Shown: positions 53,244 through 62,555 of the stretch, piece by piece
Layout of the letters: each line of letters starts with the position of its first letter
Position numbering within the stretch: position 1 is the first letter of the stretch
Assembly: GCF_019903425.1 (NCBI RefSeq)
Contig: NZ_JACHUZ010000013.1
Span: 2,362,361 to 2,426,360, forward strand
Length of the DNA stretch: 64,000 nucleotides
DNA from: Vreelandella halophila
Lineage (GTDB): Bacteria; Pseudomonadota; Gammaproteobacteria; Pseudomonadales; Oleiphilaceae
Direction: 5' to 3'
Position numbers and translations under genes: made by a program
Notes under the pieces: model-generated
Database searches by the model: none
The model's input: the letters and a program-made list of their open reading frames with translations, nothing else
What the model was told of the DNA's origin: nothing

Positions 53244-53366
53244 GATTTAATTCCCTTTTCTGAGTTCAGGTGATAACTGCAGCACTTTGGTGTGGCTGGG
53301 TAGAGGTAGGAGGGCCGCCGCCGGTACCCTCATCACCTTTAGCAAGCAGACCCTATTATTCGCTTT

Positions 53367-54593
53367 TCAACGGCCACTGCGCCTCGAAGCACGACCGAAA
53401 GTTGGTCGAAAGAAACCTGCGGCTCGTCGCCGGCCCAAATGCAGCGCCCGCGGAACACTGACCAGGGACAAGACGGCCATTAATAGTCTGGCGTACGCTA
53501 TTCGTGATTGTGTAATCGACGACTTCCGCAAACTGTAATACATCGACCTTACCCACTGGCTCGCCATACTTTCGAGCGACTTTTCTTTAAAAAGACGTCG
53601 CAACGTTCGAATCGTTGACCTGTCACGTGCAAGTGCCGCAGCCCCATGTGGACGAATCCATGGGTGTGCTAAACAAAAGCGCAGCGCCGGACTGTTACGT
53701 ACCCTGGGGCCAATGTCGCTGGGCAGGGATTCAAGATCGGAGTACACATATTGCCACAGGCCTCGACGCGCCATGATATTCGCGCGTATCAGCCGGCCCA
53801 GGCTTTCACATTCTTTCTGATTGAGACCGTTCTTCGCCGAGGCAGGGACATACTCCTCCAAGTCCATGACTTTATAGAAATGAGGATATATCACCTGGTC
53901 CGCCATGAACCAATGACGTTCTTTATCACGCACATCGAAGCGCTGATTCGCTGTTCCCCGAGCGCCCTCATGCTTACGCAGATAGAAGGTTGGATTTTCA
54001 ATCCTCGCTCCTCGGTACCGCCTCGCTACTCGGATGGCGTAATCAACGTCCATATTACGGATCAGGTCTTCCCTGAACTCGCCTATATCCGAAATCACAC
54101 TTGCACGAAAGAGCGAGCCCTGTAGCAGACAAAAGATGCGAAACATCACCTCAAGCAGGTGGTAATCCCTTTCAAACTCCGGGAGCCTTGAAGCGTGACG
54201 TGGTTTTATCTGGCCTTGCTCGTCTGTATCGGAAATATAAGGGGGGCTGTACGTAAAACCGGCGCCGGGGTCCGATGAAAGCGCTTCCATATGCCGCTCA
54301 AGCGCATCCTGGAATGGCAGATCATCATCGTCGAAGAACCAAAGATAATCCCCCGTTGCGTATTGCAACGCGTTATTCAATGCCCTGGGCCTACCAGCGT
54401 TTTCCTGATACAGAACAACGACGTTCGATGACCACCTATCCAGTACGTCACGCGTTCCGTCCGTAGAACCGTCATCTACGACGATAATCTCATCCGGCAC
54501 CATGGATTGTTGAAGAAAACTCTTCAGCGCCTGTTCCAGGTAGCCGGCGCGATTGAATGTTGGGATGATCACACTTACTGATGAATTGGACAT
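53367..54593 (-). CDS. Family 2 glycosyltransferase
   Basis: 408 residues. GT-A features: SVSVIIPTFNRAGYLEQALK, PDEIIVVDDGSTDGTRDVLD, NAGRPRALNNALQYATGDYL and the metal site WFFDDDDLPFQDALERH. The region FRIFCLLQGSLFRASV and the NMDVDYAIRVARRYRG segment are typical of the acceptor half. The C-terminal about 80 residues are rich in Arg and Ser and predicted helical, perhaps membrane-associated. Acceptor sugar not known. Confidence 0.9.
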   Translation of the reverse strand: MSNSSVSVIIPTFNRAGYLEQALKSFLQQSMVPDEIIVVDDGSTDGTRDVLDRWSSNVVVLYQENAGRPRALNNALQYATGDYLWFFDDDDLPFQDALERHMEALSSDPGAGFTYSPPYISDTDEQGQIKPRHASRLPEFERDYHLLEVMFRIFCLLQGSLFRASVISDIGEFREDLIRNMDVDYAIRVARRYRGARIENPTFYLRKHEGARGTANQRFDVRDKERHWFMADQVIYPHFYKVMDLEEYVPASAKNGLNQKECESLGRLIRANIMARRGLWQYVYSDLESLPSDIGPRVRNSPALRFCLAHPWIRPHGAAALARDRSTIRTLRRLFKEKSLESMASQWVRSMYYSLRKSSITQSRIAYARLLMAVLSLVSVPRALHLGRRRAAGFFRPTFGRASRRSGR

Positions 54594-54660
54594 GCTGTTC
54601 CTTTGCTTGTCGCACAGAAGGCTCAGTTTATTAAGCTAGCATAAAACAACTTCTTTGCTA

Positions 54661-55020
54661 TTAGCCCACGGGTTCTACCCCGTTTCCACGGACGATATCA
54701 AACAGAATGCGCAGGAATGACCGCCACGCCTCTTTTAGCCCGGGACCATAGCGTACAGAGCGCATCCCTGAGACAAGAGCGATCCAGCGCCGGCCATCGC
54801 TAGCCTCATGACGCCCCTTGCGGCCGTAGAAGCGCGATAGCGTTTCGCGCACCTGCCGGGCATCCAGTTGATCGGCGTGTTCGTGAATAAACGATTGAAT
54901 CAGGGACTCGTTCGCATCCAGGCGGGTCAGGTTGTCGCTGGAGATCTGGTTTTCCATGACGCGATAATAGGCCCAGTTATAGGCCGGAGTCACGATACTG
55001 ATGAGTGGGCGGGCTGCCAT
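54661..55020 (-). pseudogene. Family 2 glycosyltransferase with in-frame loss of the catalytic core
   Basis: 119 residues. The first 15 residues (MAARPLISIVTPAYN) match the start of the intact glycosyltransferase at 56641-57525, and from WAYYRVMENQISSDNLTRLD on it matches that protein from residue 199 to near its end. Residues 16-198 of the paralog (549 bp) are absent, exactly in frame. GGGCC occurs at both edges in the intact copy and once at the junction, hinting at short-repeat recombination. Without the DDGS and DSD motifs it cannot be an active transferase. It lies just after the flippase gene. Confidence 0.88.
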
Positions 55021-55059
55021 AGCGGCGCTTCACTCTCAGTCATGAAAGCATCATCACGA

Positions 55060-56574
55060 TCAAAAGGCCTTTCTGATCTTCCCGATGGCCCCGCTCAGGT
55101 TGCGTCGGTCATCGGAATCGAGCACACCAAAGACGAAAAGCGGAACATAGACAACGACACCAAGAGCAACGATTCCCAGAAGCTGGTACCAGCTATCCAT
55201 TGGGAAGAGCTGCAGCGCGACAACGACACAGGTCATCATCATCATTGTTGACACAAGGATCGGCAACAGAGTGGAGCGGGCATAGGTTGTCGGAGACATG
55301 GCCAAATGCCTGAAAACCGCAGCCCACACGAATGGTGCCGTCACGAGATGCGCGATGAGCGTCGCGGATGCGACCCCGACAAGGCCAAACGGCCCGATCA
55401 GTAGCAGCGTCAGAACCACGTTGATCACCGCTCGCGCTGAGTAAATGATTGCCAGTATCCCATGGCTGTTAAGCGCCATGAGAAAGCGATTGTGCAGCGG
55501 CAACGCCCCCCCGACCAGTGCAGTCGCCGCCAGGATCCAGATAATCGGGCGCGCCTCTTCGCCGTACTCCGGGCCGATCCAGAGACTGATGAATATGTCC
55601 CCTATTGCAGCCAGCCCCGCACAGGAAGCCGCCGCGAGGCCATAAATGTACTTCGTACCAGTCTGGAAATACTGATCCATCGTTTTCTGGTCACTTGCGG
55701 AATGTAGTGTCGAAAACGCGGGCATGAATGCATGACCCATGATCTGCGTCGATTCTTTGACCCTGTCCAGCAGCATGGAACCGAGGTTGAAAAAGACGAT
55801 CTTTTGCGGGCCAAGAAAGGCCCCGATGATGAGCGGGTCTGCGCGTTTTGACACTTGTCCGGCGATTCCCTGCGCCAGGGCCTTGCCCCCGAAACGGAGC
55901 ATACGGAACATCATCGATGGGCTGAAGTGCCCGGGATGGAATCGATACGCGCCATAGGAAGGTGCGTGCAGGATGGCAAAGAGCAGCACCAGCTTCGATG
56001 CGGTCACGACAACATTGACCGTAATCAGCAACAGCAGTGGATCGAACTGCGGGAGATAGTGGTAGAGAAAGGTTGCACTGATAATCGAGTGGCCAATGGA
56101 GATATTGTTCTTGGTTGTATAGAAGAGCCGCCCCTCGTACGTGCTCTCGAGCGAGAAATAGGGAAACGACAGAACAACGTGAACCGCGAAGATCTGGATC
56201 AGCGTCGCGTAACGGCCTGCGGAATCACTATCGGGAGCAAGCACGCCCGGAAAGGTCATCGACCAGGTCAGTAGCGCCATGCTGATCAGCAAGCCCACCG
56301 CCGCCATCATGCAAAGCGATGTGGCAAAGAGCGCACTCTGTTCTGCGGGATCATCACTCCTGTTCAAGTAGGCGGTGAAGCGCGAGATGGTCGGCCGCAA
56401 CCCCATATCCAGGAGGCCGAGGTAGCCGACCACGGACATCATGATTTCCCAGATGCCGTAGTCGTAGTTCCCCAGTTCATGGATATACACCGGCGTCATC
56501 ACCAGGGTGATGATCGTCGTTACGGCGAAGCGGGAACCGTTGGACGCAGTACTCATGAGGAGGCTTCGAAGCAT
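55060..56574 (-). CDS. Wzx-like polysaccharide flippase
   Basis: 504 residues from the ATG at 56574; another at 56556 is possible but lacks a ribosome site. Twelve to fourteen hydrophobic helices belong to the MATE/MVF oligosaccharide exporter fold: SRFAVTTIITLVMTPVYIHE, IMMSVVGYLGLLDMGLRPTI, QVSKRADPLIIGAFLGPQK, ALNSHGILAIIYSARAVINV and so on. It would flip the lipid-linked repeat unit to the periplasm for the Wzy-like polymerase encoded nearby. It is flanked by the intact and the deleted copies of one glycosyltransferase gene. Confidence 0.88.
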   Translation of the reverse strand: MLRSLLMSTASNGSRFAVTTIITLVMTPVYIHELGNYDYGIWEIMMSVVGYLGLLDMGLRPTISRFTAYLNRSDDPAEQSALFATSLCMMAAVGLLISMALLTWSMTFPGVLAPDSDSAGRYATLIQIFAVHVVLSFPYFSLESTYEGRLFYTTKNNISIGHSIISATFLYHYLPQFDPLLLLITVNVVVTASKLVLLFAILHAPSYGAYRFHPGHFSPSMMFRMLRFGGKALAQGIAGQVSKRADPLIIGAFLGPQKIVFFNLGSMLLDRVKESTQIMGHAFMPAFSTLHSASDQKTMDQYFQTGTKYIYGLAAASCAGLAAIGDIFISLWIGPEYGEEARPIIWILAATALVGGALPLHNRFLMALNSHGILAIIYSARAVINVVLTLLLIGPFGLVGVASATLIAHLVTAPFVWAAVFRHLAMSPTTYARSTLLPILVSTMMMMTCVVVALQLFPMDSWYQLLGIVALGVVVYVPLFVFGVLDSDDRRNLSGAIGKIRKAF

Positions 56575-56640
56575 CAGTGCCCCGCAGCCGCGGTTACAAG
56601 GCACAGAATTCGGCAGGGAACTCCAAGCATGCCCATCATA

Positions 56641-57525
56641 CTAACGGGCCACATCAAACAGAATGCGCAGGAATGACCGCCACGCCCCCATTCGGCCGGG
56701 CGCATAGCGCACAGTGCGCAGGCCTGACGCAAGGGCTCCCCGTCGCCGGCCACCGCTGGCCTCATGACGCCCCTTGCGCTCGTGAAAACGGGATAGTGCG
56801 TCGCGCACCTGCCGGGCATCCAGTTGATCGGCGTGCTCCTGGATGAACGACTGAATCAGGGACTCGTTTGCATCCAGGCGAGTCAACTTGTCGCTGGAGA
56901 TCTGGTTTTCCATGATCCGGTAGTAGGCCCAGCACTCGGGGACGTAGGCGAAGGGCGCATGGAGTGAGACACGCAGCCACAGGCCATAGTCCTCCGCATA
57001 GCGGTCGGCGGGGTCGAAGCCGCCCACCCGGCGCAATAGCTCAGTGCGCGTCATGGTGGTGTTCATGCTCACGAAGTTATCACCGAGCAGGGCCTCGGTG
57101 ATCCAGCCGCTGCGCCGCCGCATGTTGCGCCTGGAGAACTCATTGCCTTCCGCATCAATGGAGATGATGTCACCGTAGACGACACCGGCCTCCGGATGGC
57201 TTTCAAAGGCCTCGAGCTGCTGGCGCAGCTTGTCAGGCATCCAGGCGTTGTCAGAGTCCAGAAAACAGATGAACTCGCCGCGGCTGTTCTCGATGCCAAC
57301 ATTCCTCGCAACGCTCTGCCCCTGGTTCTCCTGACGGAAATACCGAAGGCGCTCATCACCATAGGAAGCGACGACGCCCGCCGTGTCGTCCGTCGAACCA
57401 TCGTCCACGATCAGGTGCTCGAAATTGGCGTACGTCTGCGCCAACACGCTGTCGATGGCTACCCGCAGATAGTCGGCCCTGTTGAAGGTGGGAGTCACAA
57501 TACTGACGAGTGGACCGCTAGTCAT
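56641..57525 (-). CDS. Family 2 glycosyltransferase (intact paralog)
   Basis: 294 residues, a compact GT-A enzyme: LVSIVTPTFNRADYLRVAID, FEHLIVDDGSTDDTAGVVAS, ENQGQSVARNVGIENSRGEF and the metal site CFLDSDNAWMPDKLRQQLE. The acceptor half has VSMNTTMTRTELLRRVGGFD and YAEDYGLWLRVSLHAPFAYV. It is the full-length relative of the truncated gene at 54661-55020, on the other side of the flippase gene; the C-terminal about 100 residues of the two are nearly identical, so they come from a local duplication. Confidence 0.93.
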   Translation of the reverse strand: MTSGPLVSIVTPTFNRADYLRVAIDSVLAQTYANFEHLIVDDGSTDDTAGVVASYGDERLRYFRQENQGQSVARNVGIENSRGEFICFLDSDNAWMPDKLRQQLEAFESHPEAGVVYGDIISIDAEGNEFSRRNMRRRSGWITEALLGDNFVSMNTTMTRTELLRRVGGFDPADRYAEDYGLWLRVSLHAPFAYVPECWAYYRIMENQISSDKLTRLDANESLIQSFIQEHADQLDARQVRDALSRFHERKGRHEASGGRRRGALASGLRTVRYAPGRMGAWRSFLRILFDVAR

Positions 57526-57605
57526 GAACCGCTTCCTTAATCGCGTAACCGAGATACAGCGTACCGATGGAGCACTTCAGATAAAACTGCTATGCCCAGA
57601 TCGGC

Positions 57606-59003
57606 TCACTGACCTTGGAACGGCTCACGAGTCCGTGGGCCCGGGGCCGCAGGCCATCGTGACCGAAAATCTCGTGTATCACGGTCTCTCAGCCCATCAC
57701 CCGCCTGAGAGAAGTCGCGGGCAAGGGAACGAGCAAAGGCGACACAAATCCCTCCATAGAGGTACCAGTATTCCTGAGACAGGCCGTAATAGTTGATGCT
57801 GTAGACGGCATAGATCCAGAAAACCGCCAAAAGCGCCTTGTTAAGCCGGTACTTGAAGCTGTCGATCTCCGCACCGGACTCCATGGCTTCCCGCAATCGC
57901 GCCAGATTGCGACGCACCAGCCTATACAGCCTGACGATATAGGTCATGACGATGATAAACCCGATGATCCCCACTTCGATCAGCAGCTCCGCGTAGAAGT
58001 TGTGCGCGGCTTGGCTTCGCGCGCCCAACTTGTTCACCTTGGCTTCCGAGGTGGTTCCCACGCCATGACCAACAATCGGTCGCTGAAGCCCGAGCAGGAA
58101 CTCCGTCTTCATGCCTTCGAAACGCCCCTCGACCGTGCCGCTGTTTTGCGTATCCTCACTGATCAGCGACAGGTAGCGGTCCTGATGGAAATCGGACATC
58201 TGGCCCCAGGCCACAACCGCACCGACTAGCACCACAGCTGTGAGAAGCACTTTCCGCTTCGCATCCCTGAACATGAAGAACAACAGTACGAGAAAGGTAA
58301 TAAACGCGCCGCGCGAACTCGTGAGGACAAGCGCGTAAAGAAACGTTGGCAGCAGCACGTAGTAGGTCCACCGCACAAGGCGGCTGGGGCTGCGGAGCAT
58401 CAGGAAGTGCATGAACCCGAGCGTCGTCACGATAACGAAACCAAGCCCATTGGCATTGATTACATCCGCGGGGGCACCATTCAGACGACCCGCAAACTCG
58501 CCCCCGACATAGGTGCTACCGCCGAGAACGCCTGTCGTGAAGTAAAGGAACAACGGCTCCAGAATGCGGAACGCCTGAAGGCCGACAAAAAGATAAACGA
58601 CCATCTTCAGACGCCGGTCTGTATCCGCAATGATGGCGACAAAGAATAGGAAAACGACCGCCTTAACAAAGTCCTGGATGTTTTCCCGGATCACGCTGCC
58701 CGGCCACTCCACCAGCGGCAAGGACAACAGCACGTAAAGAAGAAGAACGACGATAATTCTCAGAACCGGCTCATTAAAGCGGTCCTTGACCTTATCCGCC
58801 TGGGAAAAAAGCGACAAGGTGAGGACGCCGACAAGCAGTATCGTCGGCCGAAAATGAGGATACACAGGCAGGCGGGCGGGCAGGCGCCCAAAGTAGTCGA
58901 TCATGAAGTAGCAGAGCAGGACGAAAATCACCGCCGGCACGACGCGCTCGTGAACACTCGACGCATGGCGGTGAACGGTTGCACTCAGCGGCTGACTGTT
59001 CAC
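57606..59003 (-). CDS. O-antigen ligase/Wzy-like polymerase
   Basis: 465 residues from the GTG at 59003, which overlaps the deacetylase stop (GTGA). About eleven membrane helices and a large loop between about residues 290-350 are typical of the Wzy_C/O-antigen ligase family: TSSRGAFITFLVLLFFMFRD, RFEGMKTEFLLGLQRPIVGH, GVGTTSEAK and QAAHNFYAELLIEVGIIGFI. The GHG and HN elements match the conserved periplasmic loop. It would polymerise repeat units or ligate the glycan. Tight coupling with the deacetylase gene implies joint expression. Confidence 0.87.
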   Translation of the reverse strand: MNSQPLSATVHRHASSVHERVVPAVIFVLLCYFMIDYFGRLPARLPVYPHFRPTILLVGVLTLSLFSQADKVKDRFNEPVLRIIVVLLLYVLLSLPLVEWPGSVIRENIQDFVKAVVFLFFVAIIADTDRRLKMVVYLFVGLQAFRILEPLFLYFTTGVLGGSTYVGGEFAGRLNGAPADVINANGLGFVIVTTLGFMHFLMLRSPSRLVRWTYYVLLPTFLYALVLTSSRGAFITFLVLLFFMFRDAKRKVLLTAVVLVGAVVAWGQMSDFHQDRYLSLISEDTQNSGTVEGRFEGMKTEFLLGLQRPIVGHGVGTTSEAKVNKLGARSQAAHNFYAELLIEVGIIGFIIVMTYIVRLYRLVRRNLARLREAMESGAEIDSFKYRLNKALLAVFWIYAVYSINYYGLSQEYWYLYGGICVAFARSLARDFSQAGDGLRDRDTRDFRSRWPAAPGPRTREPFQGQ

Positions 59004-59983
59004 GACAGGCCTCCCCGCCGCCAACGCCGTCCGAGCCACTCGACTCCCGAACTGGCCTTATAGAACTGGAAAGGATTCGAGGAGCTGCTGTGCCGCCGCA
59101 ACTGGTAGACATCCTCGTGCCGGGCGCCATCGGCATATGCCACTACGGCCCCGGTGAATCCTGCATCTTTCACAGCCGCGCGAACGGCCGGAGTCACATC
59201 ACCCGGCTGTCCATTGGGATAGCAGAACGGTCGCGGACGCATCCCCAGTTCGCTGTCCAGGCGCTCCCGGCACCGATGGATTTCCTCCGGCAACCGGTGC
59301 TCCGGCATGCGCGCCAGATTGGGGTGCGTATGCGTATGGCCACCGATCTCGATACCGTTGGCCTCCAGAACACGCAGTTCATCCCAGCTAATCGGCGCAT
59401 ACCCCTCGGGCGCCTCGGATGGTAGATCACAGCCCAACTGTTCCCCCAACTCCGACGGCGCACGCAGCCGGTTATCGTCGGACACCGCCAGAATACGGTC
59501 CACAATAGCCTGCCAGGGGTTGTCCCCAAGCTCTAACGACGCCCCGGCCATCTGCACACGTTCAGGAAGATGCCCACACTGCCCCAAAAGCCAGGTCACC
59601 TGATCGGGCCAGAGCCACAGTTCCCGGTCAATGAACCCCGTCGCGGCGAAGAGCGTGGCTGGTACATTGTGCCGTTTCAGGATAGGCCAGGCGAACTCGA
59701 AGAAATCCCGATGGCCATCGTCCACGGTCATTACAACCGTGTTAGGTGGTGGGCGCTCTCCGGCGTGCAAGTAGGCTAAAAGCTGGCCGAGGGTCATTGT
59801 ATTGAAGTGCTTGGCCAGGTGACGAACCTGTTCCTCGAAGACATCAGCCATAGCCGTGCCCGCGGACGTGTCGCCGGTAAAGCGATGATACATGAGAATG
59901 CGCGGGTGGTTTCGCGTGTACTGGCGCGCGAGCGCATACCCGCCCCAGCGGCCGGCAAAGTCAATCCAGGCGGAGGGAATCAT
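59000..59983 (-). CDS. Polysaccharide deacetylase (NodB homology)
   Basis: 327 residues. NodB motifs are present: RILMYHRF, VVMTVDDGHRDFFEFAWPIL (motif 1, Asp pair), EIGGHTHTHPNLARM (motif 2, zinc histidines), RPRPFCYPNGQPGDVTPAVR (motif 3). No signal peptide is evident. It would remove N-acetyl groups from the polysaccharide or a lipid-linked intermediate. Its start shares bases with the stop of the GT4 gene upstream, and its stop overlaps the polymerase start, so the three form one translational unit. Confidence 0.92.
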   Translation of the reverse strand: MIPSAWIDFAGRWGGYALARQYTRNHPRILMYHRFTGDTSAGTAMADVFEEQVRHLAKHFNTMTLGQLLAYLHAGERPPPNTVVMTVDDGHRDFFEFAWPILKRHNVPATLFAATGFIDRELWLWPDQVTWLLGQCGHLPERVQMAGASLELGDNPWQAIVDRILAVSDDNRLRAPSELGEQLGCDLPSEAPEGYAPISWDELRVLEANGIEIGGHTHTHPNLARMPEHRLPEEIHRCRERLDSELGMRPRPFCYPNGQPGDVTPAVRAAVKDAGFTGAVVAYADGARHEDVYQLRRHSSSSNPFQFYKASSGVEWLGRRWRRGGLS

Positions 59984-61143
59984 CAGCGCGATCTCCCCTC
60001 GAGCAATTCGCTGTATAAGGCCATGTGCGCGTCAACCATCGTCTCCATGGCGAAGCGCTCCTGGGCAATCCTCCGGCCCTTCTCGCCCAGCTTCTGTCGA
60101 TACTCAACGTCGCCGGCCAGGCATTGCAGATGGGTTGCCAATGTCTCAACGTCGCCGACGCCATACAGGAGCCCCGTCTCACCGTGCTCCACGGCCTCAG
60201 GATTCCCACCCGCTTCAGTACAAACCACGGGCAACCCGGCGAGCATGTATTCAACCAGGGCATTCGAGAAGCCCTCGGACTCGCTGCAGAGAACGCCGAT
60301 ATCCAGCGCATTCAGGCAGGCCGGGACATCGTTGCGGCTTCCCAGACAATGCAGTCGGTCGCCAACACCCAAGTCACGGCCCAGATCACGCAGTGGTTCC
60401 TGGTCACCGTCCCCGATAAGCACCACGTTCAGCGCTGGGACATCCTCCTTCAGCCGGCCCAGCGCACAGACCAGATCCTGGATACGCTTGATCGGTCTCA
60501 CATTGGCAACCAACCCGACGAGAACCCGACCATTCGACCGCAGCGCATCCATATCCGACGCGCCCTCAATGCTGGCGCCATGCTCTATAGGAAAGCCGTT
60601 ATAGATTACCCGTGTCCGCTCCGGCTTCGCCCATTCCTGAACAATGGTCTTATCCGCAACGGCACGGCTGTTCGCAATCCAGGCCGCTACCTGGCCGCGC
60701 ATCGCCCGAAGCAACCAGAGTTTGCCCGGTGTATGCCAGAACCCCATATCGCGGCGCGAAATGACAGTCTGAAGCCCTGCCAGGCCCAACATGGGGGGCG
60801 CCACAACGGATACATCATTGAAGAACGTATGCGCGATCGTGAACCCTTGCGCCCTGAATCTCCGACCTAAGCTATACATGGCACCCCAAATCCCGGGGCG
60901 CCCCAGAGACGTGTAACCCAACACGGTAAACCCACACGGAAAATCTTCGTTCAAGAGGTAATCCGATGCCGTAAGCACAACCAGATGACACTCAACCCCC
61001 CGTGCCACCAACGCCTCAACCAACAAGTAGAGTTGTCGCTCGCTACCGGCATAGGGATTTCTGAACGAATCGATCAGGAAAAGAACTCGCGGAACCTGAA
61101 ATCCCTGATCAGGATCGCCTACGCCAACTCCTTCATGTGGCAT
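59983..61143 (-). CDS. Family 4 glycosyltransferase
   Basis: 386 residues, GT-B fold. The N-terminal domain has LFLIDSFRNPYAGSERQLYL and AHTFFNDVSVVAPPMLGLAG; the C-terminal donor domain has VGLVANVRPIKRIQDLVCAL, VVLIGDGDQEPLRDL and the Glu-rich signature SESEGFSNALVEYMLAGLPV followed by GGNPEAVEHGETGLL. This fits GT4 retaining enzymes that use nucleotide sugars. It precedes and overlaps the deacetylase gene by one base pair. Sugar specificity unknown. Confidence 0.94.
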   Translation of the reverse strand: MPHEGVGVGDPDQGFQVPRVLFLIDSFRNPYAGSERQLYLLVEALVARGVECHLVVLTASDYLLNEDFPCGFTVLGYTSLGRPGIWGAMYSLGRRFRAQGFTIAHTFFNDVSVVAPPMLGLAGLQTVISRRDMGFWHTPGKLWLLRAMRGQVAAWIANSRAVADKTIVQEWAKPERTRVIYNGFPIEHGASIEGASDMDALRSNGRVLVGLVANVRPIKRIQDLVCALGRLKEDVPALNVVLIGDGDQEPLRDLGRDLGVGDRLHCLGSRNDVPACLNALDIGVLCSESEGFSNALVEYMLAGLPVVCTEAGGNPEAVEHGETGLLYGVGDVETLATHLQCLAGDVEYRQKLGEKGRRIAQERFAMETMVDAHMALYSELLEGRSR

Positions 61144-61158
61144 TACTCTATCCCTAAT

Positions 61159-62319
61159 TCAGAGCCTGACGAATCGGTTGATTGACTGGCGCAGGCGCCC
61201 CGGAAGCCAGGATTGTAACCGATAAATAGACCGCATTACCGGATGGCGCGCATACTGTACGGTCAGAAAATGCACGTGTTCACCCTGGAAATGACGCTTA
61301 TAGAAGGTCTTTTTCCCTTGCCCGGCCAGAAGGTCGTAATAACGCACTCGCGGATCCATAAAACTCTGCTCGATTGCAAACCCAAGGTGTAGGGTTCCCA
61401 GAGCCACCTTGGAATCGAACGATTCCAGGAAACCGGTCTGAAGGTTGTACTGGCTGTCCCCCACCCGAAGATCATAAAGCATGGAAACCGGTTCCCCATT
61501 GAATTCCAGCACGGAAAGCGCCCTGTTGTCCGGCGTCAGGCGAGTAAGGAGACGTTGATGAAACCTTAAGGCGTCCGGTTCAAAACAGGGCTTACCCCAT
61601 CGCCGCTCATGAAAACGGTTCAGGGTGCTGAAAAAGTCATCCGTTGCATCGTCTGACACATACCGGAATCTCAGCTCACCCCGCTGGTTAAGATAATTCC
61701 GCCGGTTATAGGCCTTGAGGCGCGTATTGCGTCCGAGTTGCCCGAGCCAGTCCTCGAAATTCCCATCCGTGACCACGCGTACTCCGGAATCGATGATCCT
61801 TGGAACGGTACTCACGGTCTCTCCCAGACGATCGAAGGTTTTCTGCCACTGAAGAAGATCCTGGACACCCTGGTCACACACCACCATCTCCTGCCAGTCG
61901 AGACGACAGACCTCCGACATGACCTTTTCCACAACCCGATTTTCCCATCCCCGACGAATGACCAGTCCGCAGTATTCAGTACGCACCGTCGGGCATATAC
62001 GCCAGGCATTGCCAAGGAAATGCAGCCGCCGTAACTCATACCCCAGTGGCAACCGGAAACGGTGGCAGTAGAACGGCGCCAGTCCAACGAGAATGCCTTC
62101 CTCCGTGAAGGCGCCCAAAAGGGCCAGTTCCAGTTCCAGAGAGCCTGCCCAGGTCTCCCACCAGGTGTACAGCCAGGGCCAGCCCATAAACAGTGGATCC
62201 GAGTCGGAATCAAATACAAGCTCCTGCCAGGATGACGCCATATCCGCAAAATACTGCTCGGAAAGGCGCACCACCTGGAGGGTCTCAACGCCCTGCCCGG
62301 AACGCGGAGTCTCCGACAT
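61159..62319 (-). CDS. CelD/BcsL-type GNAT acyltransferase
   Basis: 386 residues from the ATG at 62319, which overlaps the stop of the 78-residue ORF upstream (TGATG). It belongs to the Acetyltransf_6 (BcsL/CelD, FemAB-like) family: PLFMGWPWLYTWWETWAG, APFYCHRFRLPLGYELRRLH, RNTRLKAYNRRNYLNQRGEL, and SMLYDLRVGDSQYNLQTGF with YYDLLAGQGKKTFYKRHF. Such enzymes occur in cellulose and exosortase-linked EPS loci and acylate the polysaccharide or a linked protein. Substrate not known. Confidence 0.87.
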   Translation of the reverse strand: MSETPRSGQGVETLQVVRLSEQYFADMASSWQELVFDSDSDPLFMGWPWLYTWWETWAGSLELELALLGAFTEEGILVGLAPFYCHRFRLPLGYELRRLHFLGNAWRICPTVRTEYCGLVIRRGWENRVVEKVMSEVCRLDWQEMVVCDQGVQDLLQWQKTFDRLGETVSTVPRIIDSGVRVVTDGNFEDWLGQLGRNTRLKAYNRRNYLNQRGELRFRYVSDDATDDFFSTLNRFHERRWGKPCFEPDALRFHQRLLTRLTPDNRALSVLEFNGEPVSMLYDLRVGDSQYNLQTGFLESFDSKVALGTLHLGFAIEQSFMDPRVRYYDLLAGQGKKTFYKRHFQGEHVHFLTVQYARHPVMRSIYRLQSWLPGRLRQSINRFVRL

Positions 62320-62555
62320 CAACGCCCTCGCCTTTTCAGCAGTATCGCGAGAAGAACGCGCCGGCGTCCCCGGTAAAGCAACCAATACCTGAGAGCTGTA
62401 ATGAAGGCTTTCAGTGCTTCCTCTTGCTCACTGATCGTTATGCAGTCCCTACATACAATTCCCGCTGTGGCTCCACTCTGCAACGTGGCCACCTGTATCT
62501 TAGAACGGTTATAGGTCGGAGTAATTGCAGAACCCAATGCGTTAAGGTAATCCAT
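62319..62555 (-). CDS. Small ORF, probable collapsed glycosyltransferase
   Basis: 78 residues. Its ATG shares a base with the stop of the preceding gene (TAATG) and its TGA shares a base with the next start (TGATG), so it sits exactly in operon register. The beginning MDYLNALGSAITPTYNRSK looks like the N-terminus of a family 2 glycosyltransferase (compare SIVTPTFNR nearby), and the basic end LKAFITALRYWLLYRGRRR resembles glycosyltransferase C-termini. The catalytic DDGS and DxD motifs are absent. This is likely a second internally deleted transferase, but it could be a genuine small protein. Confidence 0.5.
   Translation of the reverse strand: MDYLNALGSAITPTYNRSKIQVATLQSGATAGIVCRDCITISEQEEALKAFITALRYWLLYRGRRRVLLAILLKRRGR

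Noticed and set aside
53287-53538. 83-residue basic plus-strand frame at the glycosyltransferase end
   Set aside because: Mostly antisense to the Arg-rich C-terminus of the GT2 gene at 53367-54593.
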